A stretch of DNA of 64,000 nt from an uncultured Sphaerochaeta sp. (GTDB lineage: Bacteria; Spirochaetota; Spirochaetia; Sphaerochaetales; Sphaerochaetaceae), in the NCBI RefSeq assembly GCF_963677315.1, contig NZ_OY781939.1:2232001-2296000 (forward strand), in the 5' to 3' direction. The notes under the pieces were generated by a model. That model was not told where the DNA came from. It did not search any database and saw nothing but the letters and a program-made list of their open reading frames with translations. Positions 25,942 to 34,164 of this stretch are shown here, in pieces; within the stretch, counting starts at the first letter, position 1; each line of letters starts with the position of its first letter. The position numbers and the translations under genes were made by a program.

Positions 25942-26735
25942 GCAGCCCATTGTTTGAAGCAAAGAACATCTGTAAATATTTCGGTGGACTGAAAGCAGTT
26001 GAACAAGTGAATATGACGATAGAAAAAGGAGATGTTTTTGGAATCATCGGCCCCAATGGAGCCGGTAAAACAACCTTCTTTAATGCTTGTTCTGGAATCG
26101 ATAAACCAACCAAAGGTAACGTCTATCTTGGTGGAGAAGATATTACTAATCTGGCTCCAGAACAGATTGCGAAAAAAGGTATGGCTCGCACATTCCAAAA
26201 CATCAAGTTGTTCAAATTTATGTCCGTTTTAGAAAATGTAAAGATTGGATTCCATAACCAACTTAAGACAACGCTTTGGGATTCGTTCATACATACGAAG
26301 ACTTACTTTGAAGATGAAGATTTTGCGAATAGGAAAGGAACTGAAATAATTGAATCTGTAGGGTTAGGCGCATTCAAGGATACATTGGCGGGGAATCTTC
26401 CCTATGGAATACAGCGAAAAGTTGAAATTGCCCGAGCTATTGCCTTGGACCCAAAAATTATTCTTCTCGATGAGCCAGCTGCCGGAATGAATCCTAATGA
26501 AACCCATAGTCTAATGCAATTCATTAAGCAACTAAATAAGGATGGGTATACCATTGCAGTCATCGAGCATGACATGAAATTTGTTATGAATGCCTGTAAT
26601 AAGATTCTTGTCCTCAATTTTGGGCAGAAAATTTGTGAGGGGGAACCAGCTAAAGTACAAAAGGATCCCAAGGTGATCGAAGCCTATTTTGGTAAAGGTA
26701 CAATTTCCGGGGAGGCTAGTAATGGCAATTCTTAA
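25938..26735 (+). CDS. LivG-type ABC transporter ATPase
   Basis: 265 residues. Walker A is GPNGAGKTT near residue 38, the signature is LPYGIQRKVEIARAIAL (degenerate LSGGQ, normal for LivG), Walker B is IILLDEPAAGMNP, and the switch His is in VIEHDMKFVMNAC. The LivG-type insertion with KGMARTFQNIKLFKFMSVLENV is present. It powers import together with LivF. Overlap with livF is 14 nt. Confidence 0.93.
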   Translation: MSSPLFEAKNICKYFGGLKAVEQVNMTIEKGDVFGIIGPNGAGKTTFFNACSGIDKPTKGNVYLGGEDITNLAPEQIAKKGMARTFQNIKLFKFMSVLENVKIGFHNQLKTTLWDSFIHTKTYFEDEDFANRKGTEIIESVGLGAFKDTLAGNLPYGIQRKVEIARAIALDPKIILLDEPAAGMNPNETHSLMQFIKQLNKDGYTIAVIEHDMKFVMNACNKILVLNFGQKICEGEPAKVQKDPKVIEAYFGKGTISGEASNGNS

Positions 26736-27438
26736 CATTGAAGGGCTAGCAATTAATTATGGCTATATATCAGCTTTACGTGATGTAAGTATGGAAGTAA
26801 ATGCTGGAGAGATTGTGACATTGATTGGAGGGAATGGAGCAGGGAAAACAACGACTCTGATGTCAATTTCAAATCTGGTTTCGAAAGCCAAGGGATCTGT
26901 TACTTTTAAAGGTGTCGATATTTCTCGCTTAGCACCAAATAAAATTGTTCGTATGGGAATTAGCCATGTTCCTGAAGGGCGAAAAATATTTCCTGCATTG
27001 AGTGTTCATGAAAATCTGATAGCGGGCACAGTAGGTAATCCAAGTCTTTCGAGTGATCGAATAGATGAGTTGCTTGACTTTTCTTTCACATTGTTTCCTC
27101 GGCTTAAAGAACGAGTTAAGCAACATGGTGGAAGTCTTTCAGGAGGAGAACAACAAATGTTGGCAATTGCTCGTGGGCTAATGATGGATCCTGATCTAAT
27201 TATGCTTGATGAGCCTTCCTTGGGGTTGGCACCAATTCTTGTGGAAGAAATTTTTAAAATGATTGTTGAGATTCGGAAAACAGGAAAAACTATTCTACTT
27301 ATCGAACAAAATGCTGCAATGGCACTTGCAATTGCAGATCGGGGATATGTGTTGGAAACAGGTAATGTGGTTCTGCAGGGTACAGGAAAAGAACTTCTTA
27401 ATGATCCTGCAGTCAAGAAAGCATATCTGGGATACTAA
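26722..27438 (+). CDS. LivF-type ABC transporter ATPase
   Basis: 238 residues from ATG 26722, preceded by GGGGAGG; an in-frame start at 26689 would extend into livG. Walker A is GGNGAGKTT, signature SLSGGEQQMLAIARGLM, Walker B LIMLDEPSLGLAP, switch His replaced by Gln in LLIEQNAAMALAIADRGYVLE, as is usual for LivF. The N-terminal IEGLAINYGYISALRDVSMEV is typical. It completes the importer; dhaK follows after 15 nt. Confidence 0.93.
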   Translation: MAILNIEGLAINYGYISALRDVSMEVNAGEIVTLIGGNGAGKTTTLMSISNLVSKAKGSVTFKGVDISRLAPNKIVRMGISHVPEGRKIFPALSVHENLIAGTVGNPSLSSDRIDELLDFSFTLFPRLKERVKQHGGSLSGGEQQMLAIARGLMMDPDLIMLDEPSLGLAPILVEEIFKMIVEIRKTGKTILLIEQNAAMALAIADRGYVLETGNVVLQGTGKELLNDPAVKKAYLGY

Positions 27439-27453
27439 TTAAAGGAGTCAACT

Positions 27454-28461
27454 ATGAAAAAGATACTGAATAAACCTGAAGCTTTTGTGCAAGAAATGAT
27501 GGAAGGTATTGTCGCAGCTTATGGAGATAAAGTAACCACCTTAAATGGGGATTATCGAGTTCTGGTAAAGAATACATCTACAAAGAAGGGGAAAGTTGGA
27601 ATTGTTACCGCAGGTGGTAGTGGACATCTTCCTGTTTTCTTGGGATATGTCGGTGATGGTTTGCTTGATGGTTGTGCTGTTGGTAATGTTTTCGCCTCTC
27701 CCTCAGCTCAAAAGATGGCTGATATGATAAAAGCTTGTGACAATGGAAGCGGGGTTCTCTGTCTCTATGGGAACTATGGCGGGGACAAGCTAAATTTCGA
27801 TATGGCTTGTGAGATGGTTGAAATGGATGATATTGAAACACGAACTGTTTTAGTGAGTGATGATGTTGCTTCAAGTCCTCAGGCTATAAAAGAAAAGCGT
27901 CGGGGTGTTGCTGGCATGGTTTATGCTTTTAAGATAGCCGGAGCTGCTGCAGAAAGTGGTTTATCCCTAGAGGAAGTTACACGTGTAGCAAAAAAAGCCT
28001 TGGAAACCACAAGGACTATGGGCGTTGCATTGTCTCCTTGCATTGTACCTGAGGTTGGGAAGCCCACTTTTACCATTAATGAGAATGAGATTGAGATAGG
28101 GATGGGTATTCATGGTGAACCTGGTATTGAAGTAAGACCTATGATGAGTGCCGATGAAATTGCATCCTTGGTTCTTGAAAAGATATTAGAAGATGCTCCT
28201 CTTTCAAGTGGGGATGAAGTGTCCGTGATGGTTAATGGCCTTGGAGCTACTCCTCTCGAAGAACTGCTGATTGTCTATCGAAAACTTCATCAAATCTTAT
28301 CATCTATTGGGGTAAGAATTTTTATGCCTCATATTGGTGAGTTTGCTACTTCTATGGAAATGGCTGGTCTATCAGTAACCGTAATTAAACTTGATGAAGA
28401 ATTAAGAAATTATCTACGATTTCCAGGCCAATCCCCATTTTATACAAACGCAAATAAATAA
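27454..28461 (+). CDS. dhaK: DhaK-like dihydroxyacetone kinase subunit
   Basis: 335 residues. DhaK features: GDYRVLVKN, IVTAGGSGHLPVFLGYVGDGLLDGCAVGNVFASPS, NYGGDKLNFDMA, and the substrate-binding His in EIGMGIHGEPGIE near residue 214, which forms the covalent hemiaminal with dihydroxyacetone in the E. coli enzyme. With DhaL it phosphorylates a small ketose. No DhaM (PTS) gene is present, so ATP may be the donor or the substrate may be a C4 ketose such as erythrulose. Close coupling to the importer suggests a shared catabolic pathway. Confidence 0.9.
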   Translation: MKKILNKPEAFVQEMMEGIVAAYGDKVTTLNGDYRVLVKNTSTKKGKVGIVTAGGSGHLPVFLGYVGDGLLDGCAVGNVFASPSAQKMADMIKACDNGSGVLCLYGNYGGDKLNFDMACEMVEMDDIETRTVLVSDDVASSPQAIKEKRRGVAGMVYAFKIAGAAAESGLSLEEVTRVAKKALETTRTMGVALSPCIVPEVGKPTFTINENEIEIGMGIHGEPGIEVRPMMSADEIASLVLEKILEDAPLSSGDEVSVMVNGLGATPLEELLIVYRKLHQILSSIGVRIFMPHIGEFATSMEMAGLSVTVIKLDEELRNYLRFPGQSPFYTNANK

Positions 28462-28473
28462 GGAGTTAGAAAA

Positions 28474-29106
28474 ATGGGATTCACAAAAAAGCATCTCACA
28501 CAAGTTTTTATTGAGATCAGTACTATCATGCATGAAAATCGTGATTACTTAATCAGTTTGGATCAGCAAAATGGTGATGGTGATCTGGGAATTTCAATGG
28601 ATGAAGGATATAGAAAGGTTAAAGAATATCTAGAACAGGCAGAAGAGGTTGATCTGGGAAAGTTGTTTATGCAATCTGCGTCAGTTTTCAATGAATCTGC
28701 TCCATCATCTTTGGGTACTATCACAGCATTTGCCCTAATGGGAATCGCTAAACAACTGAAAGGGAAAAATGAAGCTAATTTGCCTGAGGTTGCCGGTGCA
28801 ATTATGGCTGGAATTGAAAGAATCATGGAGAAAGGTCAATCAAAACCTGGAGAAAAAACCATTCTTGATTCTCTCTATCCTGCAGGTCTTGCTTTGCTAG
28901 ATAATAAGGAAAAACCTTTTTTGGTTGCCTTTCAGGTTGCTTTAAGAGCAGCAAGAGATGGTTCTGAAAACACAAAGAGTATGCGTTCAGTACATGGTAG
29001 AGCAGCATATTATGGTGATAAAAGCATTGGACTCCTTGATGGTGGTGCTGAGGTCGGGCGATTGATATTTGAAGCAATTATGCGCTATCTGGAACGCAAA
29101 AAATAG
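28474..29106 (+). CDS. dhaL: DhaL-like kinase subunit
   Basis: 210 residues, all-helical nucleotide-binding subunit. The Mg-ADP-binding Asp cluster is in SLDQQNGDGDLGISMDEGYRKV near residue 35, and SAPSSLGTITAFALMGIAKQLKG and KPGEKTILDSLYPA follow the family. In PTS-type systems DhaL carries ADP rephosphorylated by DhaM, while in other systems ATP exchanges directly. It follows dhaK after 12 nt. Confidence 0.9.
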   Translation: MGFTKKHLTQVFIEISTIMHENRDYLISLDQQNGDGDLGISMDEGYRKVKEYLEQAEEVDLGKLFMQSASVFNESAPSSLGTITAFALMGIAKQLKGKNEANLPEVAGAIMAGIERIMEKGQSKPGEKTILDSLYPAGLALLDNKEKPFLVAFQVALRAARDGSENTKSMRSVHGRAAYYGDKSIGLLDGGAEVGRLIFEAIMRYLERKK

Positions 29107-29112
29107 GTAAGG

Positions 29113-30405
29113 ATGAGGATGTTGATAACTAAAGAAGTATATGATGCATACGTTGCTTTGCTCCATCATGAGCTAATCCCTGCACTTGGTTGTACAGAGC
29201 CTATCGCGATAGCATTGGCTGCGGCTAAAGCACGTGAAGTACTGGGCGAATTTCCTGATTCGATTACAGTTTCTTGTAGTGGAAATATCGTCAAGAATGT
29301 AAAGAGTGTTACCGTACCAAATTCTGGCGGTCTTCAAGGTATAGATGTTGCGGCCACATTAGGGGCTGTTGGAGGTATATCGGAAAAACAACTAGAGGTT
29401 CTTAGCGAGATTACATCAGAACATCAGCGAATGACAAAGGTTTTGGTAGCTTCAGATTTTTGTCATGTGAAACTTGCTGAAGGTGTCGAAAACCTTTTTA
29501 TTTCAATAATAGCAAAGAAGGGGAAACACTGTTCACTTGTTGAAATTCACGGCTCCCATACCAATATTACAAAAGTAATGAAAGACGGTGTTACTTTATT
29601 TGATGTTCCAATTGGTGAAACCAATGAGGAACATATCGATGATTATAAAGGATTACTAGAAACTCATGCAATCTATGATTTTGCTCGGCAAGTGAAAATT
29701 GAGGATGTAAAGGATATTATTCAACGGCAAATAGTGTTGAATACTGCAATCGCTGATGAAGGTCTGCGTGGGGAGTATGGGATTGGTATTGGTAAAACCA
29801 TGTTGAAATACTCTCAATCTTCAGATGTTCGAGTACGTGCATGTGCAAGAGCTGCTGCTGGCTCTGATGCACGTATGGGTGGCTGTTCAATGCCGGTAGT
29901 GATCAACAGTGGTAGTGGTAATCAGGGAATGACAGTTTCTCTCCCTGTGATTGAATATGCTAAGGAACTGATTTGCTCTCAAGAGACACTGATTAGAGCA
30001 TTGGTGTTAGCAAATCTTATTGCTTTCCTCCAGAAACGTTATATTGGGAATTTATCTGCTTTTTGTGGCGCAGTTTGTGCTGCTACAGGTGCTGCAAGTG
30101 GTATTGCATTCCTTTATGGTGGTAAATATGAGGATATTTCAAACACAATTACTAATACTTTAGCTAACATTGGGGGTATTGTCTGTGATGGGGCAAAAGC
30201 TTCTTGTGCTGCTAAGATTGCATCTGCTTTAGATGCAGCAATATTTGCTTTCTTACTAGGCATGAAGGAGGGCAGAGCTTTCCAGAATGGAGATGGGCTT
30301 GTTAAGGAAACTGCAGACATGACCATACAAAGTGTCGGGAGAATGGGGCGTGAGGGGATGAGATGTACCGATATTGAGATTCTTAATATTATGTTGGGAA
30401 AATAG
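29113..30405 (+). CDS. UPF0597/L-cysteine desulfidase-like protein (serine dehydratase alpha-fold)
   Basis: 430 residues from ATG 29113 (ATG 29119 is also possible). Landmarks: ALGCTEPIAIALAAAKA near residue 24, SCSGNIVKNVKSVTVPNSGG, and DEGLRGEYGIGIGKTML. Conserved Cys residues of the CyuA/YhaM and CdsB families, which hold an iron-sulfur cluster, are visible (ALGCTEP, GGCSMPV, IVCDGAKASCAAK). Characterised relatives convert L-cysteine to pyruvate, ammonia and sulfide. In this operon it follows an ATC-hydrolase-like gene, a natural source of cysteine. Confidence 0.8.
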   Translation: MRMLITKEVYDAYVALLHHELIPALGCTEPIAIALAAAKAREVLGEFPDSITVSCSGNIVKNVKSVTVPNSGGLQGIDVAATLGAVGGISEKQLEVLSEITSEHQRMTKVLVASDFCHVKLAEGVENLFISIIAKKGKHCSLVEIHGSHTNITKVMKDGVTLFDVPIGETNEEHIDDYKGLLETHAIYDFARQVKIEDVKDIIQRQIVLNTAIADEGLRGEYGIGIGKTMLKYSQSSDVRVRACARAAAGSDARMGGCSMPVVINSGSGNQGMTVSLPVIEYAKELICSQETLIRALVLANLIAFLQKRYIGNLSAFCGAVCAATGAASGIAFLYGGKYEDISNTITNTLANIGGIVCDGAKASCAAKIASALDAAIFAFLLGMKEGRAFQNGDGLVKETADMTIQSVGRMGREGMRCTDIEILNIMLGK

Positions 30406-30407
30406 AT

Positions 30408-31187
30408 ATGGATCTTTCTTTAAAAGGTAAGGTAGCCGTAGTAACTGGTGCTAGCAAAGGAATAGGTTTTGCAATTGCCAAGGCTTTTCTAACTGAAGGA
30501 TGTTCTGTGGGTATTTGTGCACGTAATGAGAAAGAACTTTTTACTGCAAAGGTTGCTTTAGAAACTTATGGAACGGTATTGGCCAAACGATGTGATGCAA
30601 CTTGCCAAAGAGAAATTGAGCAGTTTGGTCAAGCAGTGTACGATACGTTTGGTAAAATTGATTGTTGGGTTGCAAATGTTGGAGGAATTGGGCATCGTGG
30701 GGAGGATGGTTATTCTGAGGCTGATATTGATGAAGTAACTAAGCTGTGTTTCAACTCCGCTGTTTATGGGTGCCAAGTTGCAGGAAGCTATATGAAGAGA
30801 AACCCTCGAGGAGGGAGTATCATAACTATTAGTTCTCTTGCTGCAAGATGTCCTACGGCCGGAAGAAGAACCCTCTACGGTCCCCTAAAAGCAGCGGTTC
30901 GTCATCTTGCTGCTACCTATGCAGCTGAATATGCTCAGTGGAACATTCGGGTCAACTCGGTTCTTCCTGGTTTTACTTCAACAGAAGCAGTAATGAAGAA
31001 TGTGCCTGAACATGAAAGAATCCAAATAAATGAGAGGACATTACTTGGAAGAATGGCTAAGCCAGAAGAGATAGCGAATCCCGTGGTGTTTTTGTGCAGT
31101 GATGCCGCTTCTTATATAACGGCCACATCTTTGGAAGTATCTGGTGGACGTGAAGTTGTGCTTAACCCAGAAATTGCCAGGCTATGA
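30408..31187 (+). CDS. Short-chain dehydrogenase/reductase
   Basis: 259 residues. The NAD(P) site is VVTGASKGIGFAIAKAF, the NNAG-like segment is ANVGGIG, and the catalytic triad is Ser in ITISSLAARC with YGPLK (Tyr-x3-Lys). The C-terminus VSGGREVVLNPE is usual for the family. It follows the desulfidase-like gene after 2 nt and is the last gene of the operon. Substrate unknown; a hydroxy or keto intermediate that feeds DhaKL is one possibility. Confidence 0.88.
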   Translation: MDLSLKGKVAVVTGASKGIGFAIAKAFLTEGCSVGICARNEKELFTAKVALETYGTVLAKRCDATCQREIEQFGQAVYDTFGKIDCWVANVGGIGHRGEDGYSEADIDEVTKLCFNSAVYGCQVAGSYMKRNPRGGSIITISSLAARCPTAGRRTLYGPLKAAVRHLAATYAAEYAQWNIRVNSVLPGFTSTEAVMKNVPEHERIQINERTLLGRMAKPEEIANPVVFLCSDAASYITATSLEVSGGREVVLNPEIARL

Positions 31188-31304
31188 TATAAGATTTCTT
31201 GCAAACCTTGGATAATTTTTAGAAATTGTGCTGGTTTATGACATAACTTTCTATCCAGTAATTAAAAAGAAAGTTAAAAAAATGTAAAAACTTCAAAAAC
31301 CCTC

Positions 31305-31331
31305 TTGATTAAAATATTAGTTATGTACTAT
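31305..31331 (+). promoter_or_regulatory. Candidate promoter of the small RNA
   Basis: TTGATT (31305-31310) and TACTAT (31326-31331) with a 15-nt spacer, in a TATG-rich context. The short spacing makes this only moderate support. The predicted start is near 31338. Confidence 0.4.
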
Positions 31332-31337
31332 TGTCTG

Positions 31338-31457
31338 ACTCAGAAAGAGAACGACATGCTTCTGCACCCGTTGGGTCGGTTAGCAACGAAATCGGATTTT
31401 TTCTAACCTCCTTTTGTTCCCCCTAGGGTTTAACCTCCTTTTCCCTGGGGGGTTTTT
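31338..31457 (+). ncRNA. Candidate small RNA with two anti-Shine-Dalgarno-like segments
   Basis: A 314-nt gene-free region between the Dha operon and the HAD gene ends in a strong terminator. The predicted transcript of about 120 nt holds CGTTG...CAACG as a possible stem, then TAACCTCCTTTT twice (31404-31415 and 31431-31442). The second copy sits in the loop of the terminator hairpin. ACCTCCTTT resembles the 3' end of 16S rRNA, so it could pair with ribosome binding sites. No open frame of note. Confidence 0.45.
31419..31457 (+). terminator. Strong intrinsic terminator ending the small RNA
   Basis: CCCCCTAGGG (31419-31428) pairs with CCCTGGGGGG (31443-31452) with one G-U pair, followed by five T. 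The 14-nt loop contains CCTCC. Confidence 0.85.
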
Positions 31458-31464
31458 CTATTCA

Positions 31465-31493
31465 TTGACGCCTTCTGGTAAAGAGCGTATCAT
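31465..31493 (+). promoter_or_regulatory. Promoter of the HAD phosphatase gene
   Basis: TTGACG (31465-31470), 17 nt, TATCAT (31488-31493); ATG follows after 9 nt (CTGCGAACA). The predicted leader is 2-3 nt at most, so initiation is near-leaderless. Confidence 0.65.
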
Positions 31494-31502
31494 CTGCGAA
31501 CA

Positions 31503-32231
31503 ATGACAAGACAACCTATCAATACAATACTCTTTGATCTTGATGGAACCTTGCTGCCACTTGATCAAGATCAATTCATCCAGGATTACTTCTCTCGTTT
31601 TGTAATAAAAGGACAAGAGCTCGGGTATTCCCCTGAGTTGCTCTTGGCTGCATTACAACGTGGTATTACCGCCATGGTCTTGAATGATGGTTCCCTTACC
31701 AACAAGGAACGGTTCGACCGAGTGTTTGAAGAGGCAAGTGGCATTGCGGCTGCTGAATTCAATGAGCGGTTCGCCCCATTCTATGAGCATGAGTTTGGTC
31801 TTCTACGTAGACATGCATCTCCCTCCTTATTGGCAAGGGAAATCGTGCAGGAGGTCAAGAGAAAGGGATATACTGTGGTGCTTGCAACCAATCCTCTCTT
31901 CCCCTGGCAGGGAACAGAGGCTCGCCTTGGTTGGGCTTATCTTGCATCCTCGCAATTCTCACTCGTAACTACCTATGAAGACTTTCACTATGCAAAGCCA
32001 AATCTCGGCTACTACCGTCAGATCCTGCAGACCCTTGGCAAGGAAGCTTCCTCGTGTCTCATGGTCGGTAACGATGTTGAAGAGGATATGGTTGCCCGAG
32101 AGTTGGGCATGGAGGTATATCTGGTTACTGACTATTTGATCAATAAAAGTAATAGGTCAATTCAGGGATATCGCAATAGTTCTTTTGAGCAATTATATTG
32201 TTTCTGTAAAAACCTTCCAAGAATAATGTAA
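31503..32231 (+). CDS. HAD-superfamily hydrolase
   Basis: 242 residues. Motif I with the nucleophile is LFDLDGTLLPLD, motif II is VLATNPLFPWQ, motif III Lys is in YAKPNLGYY, motif IV is GNDVEEDM. The cap domain is the alpha-helical insertion after motif I. Likely a phosphatase of unknown substrate. Its composition is less AT-rich than the flanking operons, so it reads like core sequence between two AT-rich islands. It has its own near-leaderless promoter and no Shine-Dalgarno sequence. Confidence 0.9.
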   Translation: MTRQPINTILFDLDGTLLPLDQDQFIQDYFSRFVIKGQELGYSPELLLAALQRGITAMVLNDGSLTNKERFDRVFEEASGIAAAEFNERFAPFYEHEFGLLRRHASPSLLAREIVQEVKRKGYTVVLATNPLFPWQGTEARLGWAYLASSQFSLVTTYEDFHYAKPNLGYYRQILQTLGKEASSCLMVGNDVEEDMVARELGMEVYLVTDYLINKSNRSIQGYRNSSFEQLYCFCKNLPRIM

Positions 32232-32314
32232 ACATATCACAATGCATTGATTATCCTGTGTTCCATCCTTGTATGAATCAATTTTGTATTTCTTCATATT
32301 GGATCATAAAATCC

Positions 32315-32370
32315 TTGACAAATATAATCAGTTAGGAGAATACTCTAATGAGAATACTGATAATATTAGT
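32315..32370 (+). promoter_or_regulatory. Promoter and repeats before the first URO-D-family gene
   Basis: TTGACA (32315-32320), 18 nt, AATACT (32339-32344). A direct repeat GAGAATACT occurs at 32336-32344 and 32350-32358, and ACTGATAATATTAGT at 32356-32370 is a near-palindrome with one mismatch. These are plausible operator elements over the start site; the leader runs to ATG 32393 with AAGGAG. Confidence 0.5.
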
Positions 32371-32392
32371 GATGAGCTTAAGGAGAATTAAT

Positions 32393-33358
32393 ATGACAAA
32401 AAAAGAGAGAGTTATTGCAGCAATTCAGAAAAAACCAGTAGATTTTGTTCCTTCTGGTTTTTCCCTGCATTTTCCAGTAGAGATAGCTCATGGAAAAGAA
32501 GGTGTTATATCACATTTATCCTTTTTTAAGGAGACAGATACTGATATCTATAAAATCATGAATGAAAATTTGGTACCTTCTTTTGGCTTATTTACCAAGC
32601 CAGAGGATTATCAAAAAATTCCAATTATTTCATTGCAGGATGAATTTATACAGAAACAATTACAGCTTACAGAAGAAATAATGGAGCAAGTTGACCCTAA
32701 TAGTTTCATATTAGGAACTCTTCACGGGATTCTTGCGTCAAGCATTCATCCTTTGGAACAATCTGGTATGAGCTACGAATCAGCACGAATATTTTTAGTT
32801 GAAGCTTTACGTAAAAACCCCGAACCAGTTCTATCAGCAATGCAGAGAATAACAGATGGTATGTGTGAATTAGTACATGCCTATGCAGCAATCGGAATTG
32901 ATGGTATTTATTATGCAGCACTTGGAGCAGAACAACACTATTTTACTGATGAAGAGTTTTCCAAATGGATTGAACCTTTTGATTGTCAGATTCTTAAGGC
33001 TATTAAGGAGTCAGGGACATATAGTTTTCTGCATATGTGCAAGGAAAATCTAAATCTCAAACGATATGTTCCAATGTTAGATTTTGTCGATGTCGTTAAC
33101 TGGGGTGTCTATGAAGTTCCTTTTTCTCTTCAGGAAGGGAAAGTTCTATTTAAAGGAAAGACTATCATGGGAGGGCTTCCAAATCGTTCTGGGGTTCTGG
33201 TGAATGGTTCTGAGGCAGACATCACTGACGCGGTGCAGAAATTGATAAATGAAATGAGTAGAATCGGATTTATTATTGGTGCTGATTGTACTTTAGCAAC
33301 CGAACAAGATCTCTCATTGATAAAAGCAGCAACTAAAGCATGTAGGAACGGGTTATAG
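32393..33358 (+). CDS. Uroporphyrinogen decarboxylase-superfamily protein, methyltransferase-like
   Basis: 321 residues from ATG 32393, with AAGGAG 9 nt upstream; the longer frame from 32348 has no ribosome binding site. It begins TKKERVIAAIQKKPVDFVPSGF, as in the URO-D fold. The His-x-Cys pair in FLHMCKEN and a later Cys in IIGADCTL match the zinc ligand pattern of MtaA/MtbA-type methyltransferases rather than heme-pathway decarboxylases. It is paralogous to the protein at 34482. No corrinoid protein gene lies nearby. Substrate unknown. Confidence 0.7.
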   Translation: MTKKERVIAAIQKKPVDFVPSGFSLHFPVEIAHGKEGVISHLSFFKETDTDIYKIMNENLVPSFGLFTKPEDYQKIPIISLQDEFIQKQLQLTEEIMEQVDPNSFILGTLHGILASSIHPLEQSGMSYESARIFLVEALRKNPEPVLSAMQRITDGMCELVHAYAAIGIDGIYYAALGAEQHYFTDEEFSKWIEPFDCQILKAIKESGTYSFLHMCKENLNLKRYVPMLDFVDVVNWGVYEVPFSLQEGKVLFKGKTIMGGLPNRSGVLVNGSEADITDAVQKLINEMSRIGFIIGADCTLATEQDLSLIKAATKACRNGL

Positions 33359-33458
33359 CGAAGACTGGAATAGTTTTTATACACAAATAAAATGAAAAAA
33401 GTTATAGTAGGAAGCGTGAATTAGCATTTATGATTTCAACAATCATGTGTGAAGCGGG

Positions 33459-33478
33459 TATAATACATTTTATAATGT
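33459..33478 (+). promoter_or_regulatory. Promoter -10 and palindrome before the second GntR gene
   Basis: A perfect -10, TATAAT (33459-33464), is followed directly by ACATTTTATAATGT (33465-33478), a perfect inverted repeat with 5-nt arms. The -35 is weak (TTCAAC 18 nt upstream). The position suits autoregulation. Confidence 0.55.
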
Positions 33479-33504
33479 GTTCATGTGAATTTAGGGAGTA
33501 GGAA

Positions 33505-34164
33505 ATGGAAACGAAAGGATCTCTTAAAGAAATGGTGTATAATCAGCTTGTGAAAGATATTACCTCTGGAATTATCAAGCCCAATGAAATTTTGGTTGAG
33601 GGATCCTTAATTAAGCGGTTTCAAGTGAGTAAGGCTCCGGTACGGGAGGCTCTTATTGAGTTATGTAAGGATAATTTTTTAAGAAGTCTACCAAGGGTAG
33701 GTTATCAGGTCCAGGCTTGTTCTCTCAAAGAAATTATTGATATTCTAGATTTCAGAGTTGATCTGGAAATAAGTAATCTCCGGCGTGCGTTTCCTTACAT
33801 CAATGAACAATCATTGAAAATATTCGAAAATTATGATGTTTGGAAACTTGAAGACCATGAAGAGCGGAATATATCTGAGCATTGGCTACATAATCAGAAA
33901 TTTCACCTACTGCTTTGCTCTCTTAGTAAGAATACCTATGCTTATCGAAGTCTTGAACAACTATTAAAACAGAATGCACGTTTCTTTTCGCAATACTACT
34001 CATATGCATATTATCATGAGTCAGAATCCAAGGGACGATATCATGCATCTGTAATTGCTGCATTGGAGGAAAAGGACCTTGAAAAAGCCTGTAGCTTACT
34101 CACAAATGATATCAATGCTGTGAAAGTACAAATTCAAAAGGTAATACAGAGTGATATTTCTTGA
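33505..34164 (+). CDS. GntR-family regulator with FCD-type domain (second copy)
   Basis: 219 residues. Winged helix: TSGIIKPNEILVEGSLIKRFQVSKAPVREALIELCKDNFLRSLPRVGYQV. The C-terminal half (QKFHLLLCSLSKNTYAYRSL) is helical and FCD-like. GGGAG precedes the ATG by about 8 nt. It sits between the two URO-D-family genes and probably controls both. It is paralogous to the regulator at 21249, but has different flanking genes. An unexplained open frame follows its stop in phase. Confidence 0.88.
   Translation: METKGSLKEMVYNQLVKDITSGIIKPNEILVEGSLIKRFQVSKAPVREALIELCKDNFLRSLPRVGYQVQACSLKEIIDILDFRVDLEISNLRRAFPYINEQSLKIFENYDVWKLEDHEERNISEHWLHNQKFHLLLCSLSKNTYAYRSLEQLLKQNARFFSQYYSYAYYHESESKGRYHASVIAALEEKDLEKACSLLTNDINAVKVQIQKVIQSDIS

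Noticed and set aside
31338..31457. 6S RNA, SRP RNA or tmRNA as identity of the small RNA candidate
   Set aside because: No SRP-type GGAA tetraloop region, no long 6S-like central bulge and no tRNA-like ends or tag frame were seen.
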